37,553 bases of DNA from Bifidobacterium breve (GTDB taxonomy: Bacteria > Actinomycetota > Thermoleophilia > Solirubrobacterales > Solirubrobacteraceae): the NCBI GenBank assembly GCA_945889475.1, contig CAMDBT010000015.1, positions 1 to 37,553 on the forward strand, read 5' to 3'. The notes beneath the pieces were generated by a model. It did not search any database, was not told the DNA's origin, and saw only the letters and a list, made by a program, of their open reading frames with translations. A program made the translations under genes and the position numbers. Shown piece after piece: positions 8,059 to 16,260 of this stretch. Positions within the stretch are counted from its first letter, which is position 1; every line of letters starts with the position of its first letter.

Positions 8059-9017
8059 CTCGAGAGCAGTTCGAGGTCGGCCTGGACCATCAGCCGGATC
8101 AACTCTTCGAAGCCTGTCTTCGGCTTCCAGCCGAGCTCCCGTTCGGCTTTGCTGTAGTCGCCGATCAGCTGGTCCACCTCGGCCGGGCGCACGAATCTCT
8201 GGTCAACCTCAACGTACGGTTCGAAGCTGCCAAGGCCAGCCTCGTCGAAGGCAACTTCGAGGCAGTCGCGCACCGAATTGGTTTGGCCTGTTGCGATCAC
8301 GTAGTCGTTGGCGGTGTCCTGCTGCAGCATCAGCCACATCGCTTCGACGTAATCCTTCGCGTAGCCCCAGTCACGTTCAGCATCAAGGTTTCCGAGTGCC
8401 AGCTTGGCGACAAGGCCGAGCTTGATCGCCGCCGCGTGCCAGGTGATTTTGCGCGTTACGAACTCCAGTCCGCGGCGCGGCGACTCATGGTTGAAGAGGA
8501 TCCCGCCGGCGGCAAAGAGGTCGTACGACTCACGGTAGTTGACGGTGATGAAGTGGCCGTAGGTCTTCGCCACGCCGTACGGCGAGCGCGGGTAGAACGG
8601 TGTCGTCTCGGTCTGCGGAACCTCAATCACTTTGCCGTACATCTCGCTCGACGAGGCTTGATAGAAGCGTGCGTCAGGGCAGACCTCGCGCATCGCCTCA
8701 AGCATCCGCGTGACGCCGACGCCGGTGAACTCGGCGGTTAGCGTTGGCTGCGCCCATGAGGCTGCGACGAAGCTCATCGCGGCGAGGTTGTAAATCTCGT
8801 CCGGCTGGCTGGCGCGCAGCGCGTCAACCAGCGATCGCTGATCGAGCAGGTCGCCCTGATGGAGCGTCACCTTGTCGCGGATCCGCTCGATGCGCCCAAA
8901 CGTTTCGGTCGACGAGCGACGGACCATCCCGTGAACTTCGTAGCCCTTGTCGAGCAATAACTCAGCTAGGTAGGAGCCGTCTTGGCCGGTGATACCGGTG
9001 ATTAGGGCGCGCGCCAT
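8055..9017 (-). CDS. gmd: GDP-mannose 4,6-dehydratase
   Basis: A 320-residue enzyme converting GDP-D-mannose to GDP-4-keto-6-deoxy-D-mannose, the entry point to GDP-rhamnose, GDP-fucose and related sugars. All family landmarks are present: GITGQDGSY at residues 8-16, the RRSST NADP-phosphate site, NLAAMSFV, the SSSEMYG active-site stretch, RSPYGVAK with the YxxxK pair, [10 protein letters not shown], and [14 protein letters not shown]. The C-terminus ends with the usual [16 protein letters not shown]. No GDP-fucose synthase is nearby; the convergent paralogue is the only candidate partner in the window. A -10-like TACGGT lies 8 nt before the ATG. Confidence 0.95.
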   Translation of the reverse strand: MARALITGITGQDGSYLAELLLDKGYEVHGMVRRSSTETFGRIERIRDKVTLHQGDLLDQRSLVDALRASQPDEIYNLAAMSFVAASWAQPTLTAEFTGVGVTRMLEAMREVCPDARFYQASSSEMYGKVIEVPQTETTPFYPRSPYGVAKTYGHFITVNYRESYDLFAAGGILFNHESPRRGLEFVTRKITWHAAAIKLGLVAKLALGNLDAERDWGYAKDYVEAMWLMLQQDTANDYVIATGQTNSVRDCLEVAFDEAGLGSFEPYVEVDQRFVRPAEVDQLIGDYSKAERELGWKPKTGFEELIRLMVQADLELLSS

Positions 9018-9025
9018 AAGCCGTA

Positions 9026-9031
9026 ACCGTA
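9026..9031 (-). promoter_or_regulatory. -10-like TACGGT upstream of gmd
   Basis: TACGGT on the minus strand ends 8 nt before ATG 9017. A GGAGG-like stretch exists but lies too far upstream to serve as a Shine-Dalgarno, so leaderless initiation is favoured. Confidence 0.4.
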
Positions 9032-9075
9032 CCCCTCCGGTCGTTCGGTGACGGTCGTCCGCTTGCGACCGCCTC

Positions 9076-9081
9076 TACTCT
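9076..9081 (+). promoter_or_regulatory. -10-like TACTCT upstream of rmlC-like gene
   Basis: TACTCT ends exactly 8 nt before GTG 9090, which supports GTG 9090 over both ATG 9096 and an upstream in-frame start at 9048. Confidence 0.4.
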
Positions 9082-9089
9082 CTGGCTCT

Positions 9090-9659
9090 GTGGAAATGAA
9101 ACCAACAACCCTTCCAGGCGTGCTGCTACTAACGCCGCGGGTCTTCGCCGACGATCGCGGCTTCTTCTGCGAGACATTTCGCGCTGAGACGCTCAGCGAG
9201 CATGGAATCACTGAGCGATTCGTCCAGGACAACCACTCCCGCTCCACACGCGGCGTCGTTCGCGGCCTTCACTTCGCGATCGGCGCTGGCTCATCCAAGC
9301 TGGTGCGCTGCGGCCGCGGCGAAATCTGGGATGTCGTCGTTGACCTGCGCCTTGGTTCACCGACCTATTCTCGTTGGGAGGCGGTCGAACTGAGCGACGA
9401 GAACATGCAGATCCTCTACATCCCGGCAGGCGTCGCGCATGGGTTCTGCGTACTCAGCGACGTCGCCGACGTGATCTACAAGCAGTCCGCGTATTACGAC
9501 CCTGCCGTAGAGCGCGGGGTCGCCTGGAACGATCCTGCGATCGGTATCGAGTGGCCTCTGAGCGCCGATCAGATTTCGGTCTCAGAACGTGACCTTGGAG
9601 CGCCGCTAATGAGTGATTTGTCTGAGCCGCTGGTCGAGTTCGTAGCCGGCGACGCCTAG
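9090..9659 (+). CDS. rmlC: dTDP-4-dehydrorhamnose 3,5-epimerase-type cupin
   Basis: With GTG 9090 this is 189 residues, the usual RmlC size. It has the GVLLLTPRVFADDRGFF opening, the SRSTRGVVRGLHF block with catalytic His61, KLVRC, the VVVDLR strand, IPAGVAHGF and YYDPAVERGVAWNDP. RmlC epimerises C3 and C5 of dTDP-4-keto-6-deoxyglucose. The usual Gln or Tyr-Gln after the catalytic His stretch is replaced (LHFAIGAG), a variation that could alter substrate preference. RmlA, RmlB and RmlD are absent from this window, so the substrate must be made elsewhere, or this is a 3-, 5- or 3,5-epimerase acting on another 4-keto sugar. Its stop overlaps the convergent permease stop by CTAG. Confidence 0.85.
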   Translation: MEMKPTTLPGVLLLTPRVFADDRGFFCETFRAETLSEHGITERFVQDNHSRSTRGVVRGLHFAIGAGSSKLVRCGRGEIWDVVVDLRLGSPTYSRWEAVELSDENMQILYIPAGVAHGFCVLSDVADVIYKQSAYYDPAVERGVAWNDPAIGIEWPLSADQISVSERDLGAPLMSDLSEPLVEFVAGDA

Positions 9660-10531
9660 AGGCGTTCGGCAATCTGCGGCGTCATGCGGCGGAAGTAGAG
9701 CGCGCCGACGACGAAGATCAGCACTGTGATGCCGACCGGTATCAGGACACCGGCAGTTGAACCGAATATCTGGCCTGGACTCTGATAAGCGGGATCCACA
9801 ACTGCGTGGCGGAGCTGCTGGATCGCTGCGGCGAGCGGATTGGCGAGCATGATCTGCGCCGCGCTGAGGCCGACCTTATCGATGACCAGCGACAGTGGGT
9901 AGAGAATCGGCGTCCCGTAGAAGAGAGCCTGGGATACGACTTCCCAGATTGGCTCGACGTCCCTGAAGCTCACAAACAGCGCCGAAAGCAGAAGCGATAG
10001 CCCGGTGACGAAGACGATCAGCATCGCCAGGATTAGCGGCAGCTCAAACCAGCGCCAATAGAACCTGCCACCGGCAGCGAAGAGGAAGATGAAGACGGGG
10101 ATCAGGTTGAGGCCGAAGTTGAAGGTCGCCTGCAGAACACAGGAGACAGGGATTGCCGCGCGCGGGAAGTCAATTTTCCGTACGAGGTTCTCGCGCTGGA
10201 TCAGCGATCTGATCGAGGCCCCGGTGCTGTCGGCAAAGAACTGGAAGACGACAATGCCGAGCAGAAGCGCGACGCCGAACATCGGCTGGTCGGCTCCGGT
10301 GTTGAGGATTCCAACGAAGACCGCGTAGACAATCGCGAACAGCAGCAGGGGCCGCATTAGCTGCCAGAAGTAACCGAGCACGGAGCCGAAGAAACGCAGC
10401 TTGAACTCCGTTGTCGCGAGCGTCCAAGCGAGGTGCCAGAAGCGCTTCGGGTCTACGCCGAGCGCCGTCGGCCCGGTAACCGCGCGGCCGATCTGCGATT
10501 CGATCGTTGGCCCTGCTTCTGTCGAGGTCAA
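9656..10531 (-). CDS. wzm: ABC-2 polysaccharide exporter permease (Wzm/TagG type)
   Basis: A 291-residue integral membrane protein with a cytoplasmic N-terminal amphipathic region (FWHLAWTLATTEFKLRFFGSVLG) and about six hydrophobic segments. The family stretches LGYFWQLMRPLLLF, RENLVRKIDFPRAAIPVS, FRDVEPIWEVVSQALFYGTPILYP and NPLAAAIQQLRHAVVD are present. Together with the ATPase it would flip undecaprenyl-linked polysaccharide across the inner membrane. The start overlaps the ATPase stop by 4 nt (ATGA), the typical wzt-wzm coupling in reversed order. It forms the 3' end of a minus-strand unit that includes ctaA. Confidence 0.93.
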   Translation of the reverse strand: MTSTEAGPTIESQIGRAVTGPTALGVDPKRFWHLAWTLATTEFKLRFFGSVLGYFWQLMRPLLLFAIVYAVFVGILNTGADQPMFGVALLLGIVVFQFFADSTGASIRSLIQRENLVRKIDFPRAAIPVSCVLQATFNFGLNLIPVFIFLFAAGGRFYWRWFELPLILAMLIVFVTGLSLLLSALFVSFRDVEPIWEVVSQALFYGTPILYPLSLVIDKVGLSAAQIMLANPLAAAIQQLRHAVVDPAYQSPGQIFGSTAGVLIPVGITVLIFVVGALYFRRMTPQIAERL

Positions 10532-11793
10532 GCTTGCAGCTCCTGCTCAAGACTGAGTGGCAGGTCGCGCTGGAGCTCCTGCTCAAAGGGGATGTCGACG
10601 AGCGTTCCAGTCGGTTCTGAGCGCGTCACGACGACGGTGGACATCTTCTCGGTGAGCGCTAGAACGGCTCCGCCTTCGAGCGTCACGGAAGGACTAACGG
10701 TGTAGCGGTCTGGGCCGAGCGGATTATCGAACGATGCTTTCCAGAGCACCGTTTGGTCGCGTCTGAACGAGCCTGATCGCTCCGTGCCCCAAGCCGACGA
10801 GGCTGACAGCAGGGGAATCCCGCTGCTGTTGCGTAGCGTCACCGAGAAAACCGGGTTCTGCACCCGGTCGGTGAACCTGACCTGCATCGTGAACGTCGCT
10901 CTGCTGCCGTTCGGCAGCGTCGTCGCCGTCTCACCGCTTTGGAGCTCAAACCAGATCGCTTCGATCACCGCCCGACCATCACCGAAGCTCTCTGAGGAAG
11001 CAGTTCCGCCCGCTCCTGACGCGACCCGCGCACGTGCCGAATCGGAGAAATTGAGGTCTAGATAACTGTCGCCTACGAGCTGTGGGTCGCCGCTCGCGAC
11101 CAGCTGGCCGTGCTCGAGCAGGATCGCCTTGTCGCAGAATCTTTGCACCGCGCCCATGTCATGGGTGACCAGCAGCACGGTTCGTTTAGAGGCGCGGATG
11201 CGCTCGAATTCGTCAAAGCACTTCTGCTTAAACGCGGCGTCGCCAACGGCCAATACTTCGTCGATCAACAGCACGTCAGCGTCGACTTCAATCATCACTG
11301 CAAAGGCGAGGCGCACCAACATCCCCGACGAGTAGTTCTTCAACTTCAGCTCCGTGAAGTCCTGTAGCTCAGCGAAGTCGATCACTGCATCGAACCGTCG
11401 CCGCGCCTCGCGCTTGGAAAGCCCGAGCATCGCAGCGTTGATTGCGACATTGTCGCGGGCAGCCAAGTCGGGGTTGAAGCCGACGCCAAGTTCGATGAAG
11501 GTTGAGACGCGACCGTCGATCGTGATCGAGCCGCTATCGGCAGCGTAGATCCCGGCGAGGCACTTCAGGAGCGTTGACTTGCCCGAGCCGTTGCGCCCAA
11601 CAATGCCAAAGAATCCGCCACTGTTGACCTCGAAGCTGACGTTCTTGAGCGCCTGAAACTCATGGTTTGCGCTGCGCCGCCACGGGTGAAGCGCTCGCTC
11701 CTTGAGCGTGTGAACCTGCTCTTTCGGAACCAGGAATGTCTTCGAGACGTCGCTGACGACTACAGCGGGCGCAGAAGATGTCTGCTCGGGCAT
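10528..11793 (-). CDS. wzt: ABC polysaccharide exporter ATPase with C-terminal cargo domain (Wzt type)
   Basis: A 421-residue protein using ATG 11793; an upstream in-frame extension overlaps ctaA and lacks conservation features. The nucleotide-binding domain has Walker A GRNGSGKS (66-73), the LGVGFNPDLAARDN insert typical of polysaccharide exporters, signature YSSGM, Walker B VLLIDEVLAVGD and LVTHDM. Residues from about 270 form an extra beta-rich C-terminal domain, like the Wzt domain that in E. coli O9a binds the chemically capped non-reducing end of the chain. A capped-chain, chain-length-regulated export pathway is therefore likely, and several methyltransferases here could provide the cap. 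It starts 4 nt after the ctaA stop. Confidence 0.93.
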   Translation of the reverse strand: MPEQTSSAPAVVVSDVSKTFLVPKEQVHTLKERALHPWRRSANHEFQALKNVSFEVNSGGFFGIVGRNGSGKSTLLKCLAGIYAADSGSITIDGRVSTFIELGVGFNPDLAARDNVAINAAMLGLSKREARRRFDAVIDFAELQDFTELKLKNYSSGMLVRLAFAVMIEVDADVLLIDEVLAVGDAAFKQKCFDEFERIRASKRTVLLVTHDMGAVQRFCDKAILLEHGQLVASGDPQLVGDSYLDLNFSDSARARVASGAGGTASSESFGDGRAVIEAIWFELQSGETATTLPNGSRATFTMQVRFTDRVQNPVFSVTLRNSSGIPLLSASSAWGTERSGSFRRDQTVLWKASFDNPLGPDRYTVSPSVTLEGGAVLALTEKMSTVVVTRSEPTGTLVDIPFEQELQRDLPLSLEQELQA

Positions 11794-11797
11794 CGGC

Positions 11798-12763
11798 CTA
11801 TGCTCGCACAGGGTTGTGATCAGTCTGCACGGCGCCCTTCTCGGGCCGCGCTGCGAGCCGCCCGGCGCGCCCAACCGACCAAAGCATCGTCAGCCAGACG
11901 ATCGTCGCAAGAAGTACATGCAGCCAGACCAACTCGGCGGGTAGCTCAAGGTTGTACTGCGTGATCCCCAGCGCCGCTTGAAGGATCAGCAGCCCAATCA
12001 AGAGCGTCAGCGGCCGTACGGCGCGGCGGTCGCCGCCCCGGCGGATCAGCAATGCGGTCACGGCGATAACGCTCAGCAGGAAGATGACGGCCAGCGCGCC
12101 GTGGCGGCTCACGAGCCATGCCAGCGTGTCGGCGCCGCGGAAATCGAGCCGTTTGATCACGTCGCCGGTGCCGGCGCCTCCAGCATGTGGGCCGGCCGCC
12201 GTCACCGCCGTACCGACGGCGATCGTCAGCGCCCCGATTGGCAGTAGACAGCGGACTGCCCAGACCCCGAGCCGGTCGGTCGAACGCGCTCGCTCGCCAG
12301 ATTCGTAGGTCGAGCACCATGCGAGCGCGAAGGCGGCATCGAGGATCAGCATCGAGAGGATGTAGTGGCTCATCACGAAGCCGGGGGCGAGATCGTTCTT
12401 GACGGTCAGCGCGCCGAGCCCAATCTGGGCGAGCACGCCGAGCGGTAGCAGCGCCCCGAAGAGTGCTAGCTCCCAGCGGAACGGCCTGCGCCGCCAGGCC
12501 AGAATTCCGGCCGCGATCGCGGCCAGCCCTACGAACCCGGAGATCAACCGGTTGCCGTACTCAATCCACGCGTGGAGCTGCCCGGGAGCGACGACACCCC
12601 CGTAACACTTTGGCCAGTCCGGGCAGCCGAGCCCGGAGCCCGTCAAGCGGACCGCCGCGCCGGTTAGAACGATCAGCCAGAGCGCGAACAGCGCCGCGTA
12701 AGCGACGCGTCGGTAGGCCTCGGCCGAGATCGTGTAACCGTTTGCGCGGAGGTTGGAAAGCAT
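11798..12763 (-). CDS. ctaA: Heme A synthase (CtaA/COX15)
   Basis: A 321-residue, roughly eight-helix membrane protein that hydroxylates the heme O C8 methyl to yield heme A for aa3-type cytochrome oxidase. It has the GAAVRLTGSGLGCPDWPKC motif containing the regulatory Cys pair, MSHYILSM, SRHGALAV and WLHVLLA, which carry the heme-ligand histidines. The first-helix motif reads EYGNR, whereas the classical Bacillus form is ExxHR. I believe Asn is common in actinobacterial CtaA, but that is from memory. It sits between a glycosyltransferase (23-nt gap) and wzt (4-nt gap), which is an unexpected place for a respiratory cofactor gene. No promoter of its own is obvious. Confidence 0.92.
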   Translation of the reverse strand: MLSNLRANGYTISAEAYRRVAYAALFALWLIVLTGAAVRLTGSGLGCPDWPKCYGGVVAPGQLHAWIEYGNRLISGFVGLAAIAAGILAWRRRPFRWELALFGALLPLGVLAQIGLGALTVKNDLAPGFVMSHYILSMLILDAAFALAWCSTYESGERARSTDRLGVWAVRCLLPIGALTIAVGTAVTAAGPHAGGAGTGDVIKRLDFRGADTLAWLVSRHGALAVIFLLSVIAVTALLIRRGGDRRAVRPLTLLIGLLILQAALGITQYNLELPAELVWLHVLLATIVWLTMLWSVGRAGRLAARPEKGAVQTDHNPVRA

Positions 12764-12786
12764 CGGCCCAGCTAAAGGATGACCGA

Positions 12787-15057
12787 TCAGCTCTGGCGGG
12801 GGCTTCGTGCAGCACCCCGATCACTCTGCTGATCATCGATCGTCGTCTTGCCCGGCCGCAGCAGGCGACTGATCCTGTAGATCAAGCGGTACCCCCACTC
12901 CAGCGGCCGCAGGAAGATCAGTGTTAGAGCTGGACGGCTGGAGATCGCCAGTAGCGGCCGCTCATAACGCGTATCGAGCAGTCCTTCCGGACCGACCAGC
13001 CAATAGCCTTCGCGTGAGACGGCTCCTTGGCCAAGGCGCGCGAGCATCGAAGGTGCCGGGCTGGGACGCGCCAGCGTTGCCCGGTAGGCGTCGAGCAGCT
13101 TCGCGCCGAATGCGGGCCAGGTCAGGCCTTCGCCAGCTGCGCGGATTGCGTTGACTTGGCGCTCACGCTCGGGACCTGCGGTCAGCAGTGGAAGCGCCGC
13201 GCGTGCCGTCGCAACCGCATCCCAAGGCCTAATCACGGCCAGCTCTCGCGGGAAGAGCTCAGCCAACGAGCTGTGCGAGGCGAACAGGCAGGGCGCACCA
13301 GCGTTGGCCGCCTCAAACGGGACGAGGCCAAATCCCTCATACGTTGTCGGGTAGATCACGGCAGCGGTCGTCTCAAGCAGCCACTGCTTCTCGGCTTCTT
13401 CCACCGCTCCTAGGTTGATCACGTGAGCTGCGGTATCAGGGTCGGCATCTAGCTCGGCCGCTTCAGCATGCTCTGATGTGCCTGATGCAGCGTGGGGGCC
13501 GGCGAATACCAGCCATCCATCCCATCCAAGCTCGCGCAGGGCAGCGAGGAGCCGAATTGCGAAGACGCGGTTCTTGTGGTGGAAGTCTGTGCCCAGACAG
13601 AGAACGAACGGTGCTCCGGCGAGCTGCTCGATTGCTTCCGGCGCTGCAGGCGGTTGGCTCGGGCTGGCCATCAGCGGCTCAATGCCAAGGTGAATCACTT
13701 CGGCTCGGGCCGGGTCTATCAAGCCATTGGCGATCGCATCGTCGGCGGAATGCTGGGAGATGAAAAGCGCTAGGTCTGCGCTCGCAAGCGCGTCAATAGT
13801 GGTTTGGCGGTAGTCAAACCATGAGGTCGCGCTGTCGAAGTACGAGGGGTTGTGAAAGGCGATCTGATCGAGCTGGCTAACGACCAAGCGGTGGCCGAGG
13901 CGCCGAAGAAACGCTAGATCGGACGGTTTTGTGAATTGGAACGGCCGGTGAACGAGGTCTGACTTCTCGGTCTCCTCGTCCACCTCGTCGTCGGGTAGCA
14001 ACTCGAGCGAGCCAATCCCTGCCAGCAGCTCGGCCACCTCCTCGTCCAGCGGCGTAGGGACGAGGACCCGCAGCTCGACCTGGCCGCTGCTCGCAAGCGA
14101 CGTAATGACGCCGAGCGTGTGTAGCTGCGTCCCCGTTCTTGAAGCGTTGAGGCCGGCGCCGTCGATCGTGACCCGCGGACGGCGCAGCGCGAGGCTGGCG
14201 TTCAAGAGTGCGCTGTCGAGTGGTCCTTCGATCTGCAACCGGATCTGGTGAACGGCTTCTAGAAACCATGGGTAACGATCGGCGACGAGAGCGTCACGGT
14301 CGTGTTGCAGCTGCTCGGAGCGCTCGCCGAAGCTGACGCCGCCATGGTGGAGGACGTAGACGTCATCGGCGAGTACGTGCTTGAGCCCAGCGGCTAGGCA
14401 ACGCTGCGAGAAGTCAACCTCCTCCCCGTAACCAGGCGAGAAGACCAAGTCAAACGGGCCGACTAGCTCTAGCGCAGAGCGGCCGATCAGCATGCAGTGG
14501 CCGATCGCAGTTGGAATCTCAGGCCTCAGGCGCAGCGAGCTGCGCTCCACGCGCTCCGCCGCCTCACCGAGCGTGATTCCGTCGGGCAGGCCGCCGAGCG
14601 GCTCGTTGCGTTCAGGGACCGAAAGGATTGATGCGCTGTTGGCCATCACGCTGACGGTCGCGATCCGCGCGTCGGAGGCCGCCGCCGCAACTAGCGCGTC
14701 GAGCCACCCTGCGCTCACGACGCAGTCGCTGTTGAGGAGCACAACGTCGGCCGGGGCAAAGCGCTCAAACGCTTCATTACAGCTCTCGACGAAGCCGACG
14801 TTGCTGGCGTGCTCGATGTAGAAGAGCTGGTTGTCGAGCCCGCCCGAATGGACCAGCTGCTCGACGAAGTCCTTGATCCGTGGGTCGCTGCTGGCGTCGT
14901 TGATGATGCAGATCGGGACGTCCGTCGAGGTGTGCTCGAGCGCTGCGCGAACCGACTCAACAACGTGCTCGTAGCCGTCGTGGACCGGCATCACGACGAT
15001 CACCGAGTTGCGCTCAAGGGTCGGCTTCTCGCCGTCGGTCAGTATCGAGAGGCCCAT
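12787..15057 (-). CDS. GT2-GT4 fusion glycosyltransferase
   Basis: ATG 15057 gives 756 residues. The frame stays open to 15468, but the extra part overlaps the divergent epimerase gene and was rejected. Residues about 18-260 are a GT2 domain (VVMPVHDGYE, IINDASSD, NSD at 109-111, and GYGEEVDFSQR as the acidic base region). Residues about 290-660 are a GT4-type GT-B domain (RVTIDGAGLN opening, FVLCLGTDFHHKN, then PTTYEGFGLVPFEA near 570-585). The C-terminal tail is basic and hydrophobic and may contact membrane. Such fusions add two different sugars successively. It heads the minus unit GT-ctaA-wzt-wzm, and a TACCAT hexamer lies 11 nt upstream of the ATG. Confidence 0.87.
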   Translation of the reverse strand: MGLSILTDGEKPTLERNSVIVVMPVHDGYEHVVESVRAALEHTSTDVPICIINDASSDPRIKDFVEQLVHSGGLDNQLFYIEHASNVGFVESCNEAFERFAPADVVLLNSDCVVSAGWLDALVAAAASDARIATVSVMANSASILSVPERNEPLGGLPDGITLGEAAERVERSSLRLRPEIPTAIGHCMLIGRSALELVGPFDLVFSPGYGEEVDFSQRCLAAGLKHVLADDVYVLHHGGVSFGERSEQLQHDRDALVADRYPWFLEAVHQIRLQIEGPLDSALLNASLALRRPRVTIDGAGLNASRTGTQLHTLGVITSLASSGQVELRVLVPTPLDEEVAELLAGIGSLELLPDDEVDEETEKSDLVHRPFQFTKPSDLAFLRRLGHRLVVSQLDQIAFHNPSYFDSATSWFDYRQTTIDALASADLALFISQHSADDAIANGLIDPARAEVIHLGIEPLMASPSQPPAAPEAIEQLAGAPFVLCLGTDFHHKNRVFAIRLLAALRELGWDGWLVFAGPHAASGTSEHAEAAELDADPDTAAHVINLGAVEEAEKQWLLETTAAVIYPTTYEGFGLVPFEAANAGAPCLFASHSSLAELFPRELAVIRPWDAVATARAALPLLTAGPERERQVNAIRAAGEGLTWPAFGAKLLDAYRATLARPSPAPSMLARLGQGAVSREGYWLVGPEGLLDTRYERPLLAISSRPALTLIFLRPLEWGYRLIYRISRLLRPGKTTIDDQQSDRGAARSPRQS

Positions 15058-15068
15058 GGGACGAATCA

Positions 15069-15074
15069 ATGGTA
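15069..15074 (-). promoter_or_regulatory. -10-like TACCAT upstream of GT2-GT4 fusion
   Basis: TACCAT on the minus strand ends 11 nt before ATG 15057 and would give a leader of about 4 nt. No -35 or Shine-Dalgarno was recognised. Confidence 0.35.
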
Positions 15075-15177
15075 GGGGCTGCCCAGCGTCTGCGTGCCTT
15101 GGCTGTAGCCTGTTGAGGCGCGGGTCATTACGGCTGCTTTCGCTGTACTCCGACGCCCGCCTCCACCCAAAGTTCAG

Positions 15178-16260
15178 ATGCCAATTGCCATTGTCAGCGG
15201 TTCTGGAGGCCTCATCGGCGCCGAAGCGGCTCGCTACTTCTGCGAGCACGGCTTCGATGTGATCGGGATCGAAAATGACATGCGGGCCTACTTCTTCGGG
15301 CCTGAGGCGACGACCCGGCATACAACCGAGCGGTTGGAGGCTGACCTTGGTTCGAGCTTCCGATCTCTCGCGATCGACATCCGTGATGAGGATGCGATCC
15401 GCAAGCTGCTGAGAACCAACAAGGCAGAGGTAGAGCTGATCGTTCACGCTGCGGCGCAGCCGTCGCACGACTGGGCGGCGTCGGAGCCGCAGACCGACTT
15501 CACCGTCAACGCCAATGGCACGCTCAATCTGCTCCAGGCGGCGCGTGACTTCACACCGGCGGCGAGTTTCGTCTTCACCTCAACGAACAAGGTCTACGGT
15601 GATCGGCCCAATTTCCTGCCGCTCGCAGAACTCGAGACTCGCTGGGAGCTGCCGGAAGACCACCAGTGGTACGGCGGGATCGACCTCACGATGCCGATCG
15701 ACCTTTCTACGCATTCGCTGTTCGGCGTCTCAAAAGCCGCCGGCGATCTGCTTGTCCAGGAGTACGGGCGCTACTTCGAGATGCCGACCGTCTGCTTTCG
15801 TGGTGGCTGCCTGACCGGCCCTCAGCATGCTGGCGCACAGCTCCATGGCTTCCTCGCCTACCTGATGAAGTGCACTGTCAGCGGCGATCCCTACACAGTG
15901 TTCGGTTACAAGGGGAAGCAGGTACGCGACAACATCCACGCCCACGATGTAGTTCGCGCATTCCACGCGTTTCACCGCTCGCCAGCCGCCGGCGCTGTGT
16001 ACAACCTTGGCGGTGGGCGTGACTCGAACGTCTCGGTCTTAGAGGCGATTGCGCTCTGCGAAAAGATCACCGGCCGCAGCCTCGATTACGAGCTCTCCGA
16101 ACAGGCGCGGATCGGCGATCACATGTGGTGGATCAGCGATCTCAGCGCGTTCAAGGCCGACTTCCCCGAGTGGGAGCTGACCTTCGGGATTGAGGACGTG
16201 CTCCGCGACATCCATGACTCCAACGCCGAGCGATGGTTGGCCGAGGTGGCTGCACGCTAA
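15178..16260 (+). CDS. CDP-paratose/tyvelose 2-epimerase-like SDR
   Basis: A 360-residue extended SDR. The NAD site is atypically GSGGLIG near the N-terminus, followed by [12 protein letters not shown]. The substrate-site block [16 protein letters not shown] matches the CDP-tyvelose (paratose) 2-epimerase type, as do [28 protein letters not shown] and [12 protein letters not shown]. The catalytic YxxxK reads FGVSK with Phe at 182 and Lys at 186. I recall Phe in close relatives of this clade, so it is probably a genuine clade feature rather than inactivation. The family epimerises C2 of CDP-3,6-dideoxyhexoses, consistent with rfbF, rfbG and rfbH further on. It is followed by a GT2 gene overlapping by one base (TAATG). 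Confidence 0.82.
   Translation: MPIAIVSGSGGLIGAEAARYFCEHGFDVIGIENDMRAYFFGPEATTRHTTERLEADLGSSFRSLAIDIRDEDAIRKLLRTNKAEVELIVHAAAQPSHDWAASEPQTDFTVNANGTLNLLQAARDFTPAASFVFTSTNKVYGDRPNFLPLAELETRWELPEDHQWYGGIDLTMPIDLSTHSLFGVSKAAGDLLVQEYGRYFEMPTVCFRGGCLTGPQHAGAQLHGFLAYLMKCTVSGDPYTVFGYKGKQVRDNIHAHDVVRAFHAFHRSPAAGAVYNLGGGRDSNVSVLEAIALCEKITGRSLDYELSEQARIGDHMWWISDLSAFKADFPEWELTFGIEDVLRDIHDSNAERWLAEVAAR

Noticed and set aside
15058-15468. 137-codon N-terminal extension of the GT2-GT4 fusion gene
   Set aside because: Overlaps the divergent epimerase gene and has no recognisable domain; ATG 15057 directly precedes the GT2 domain.
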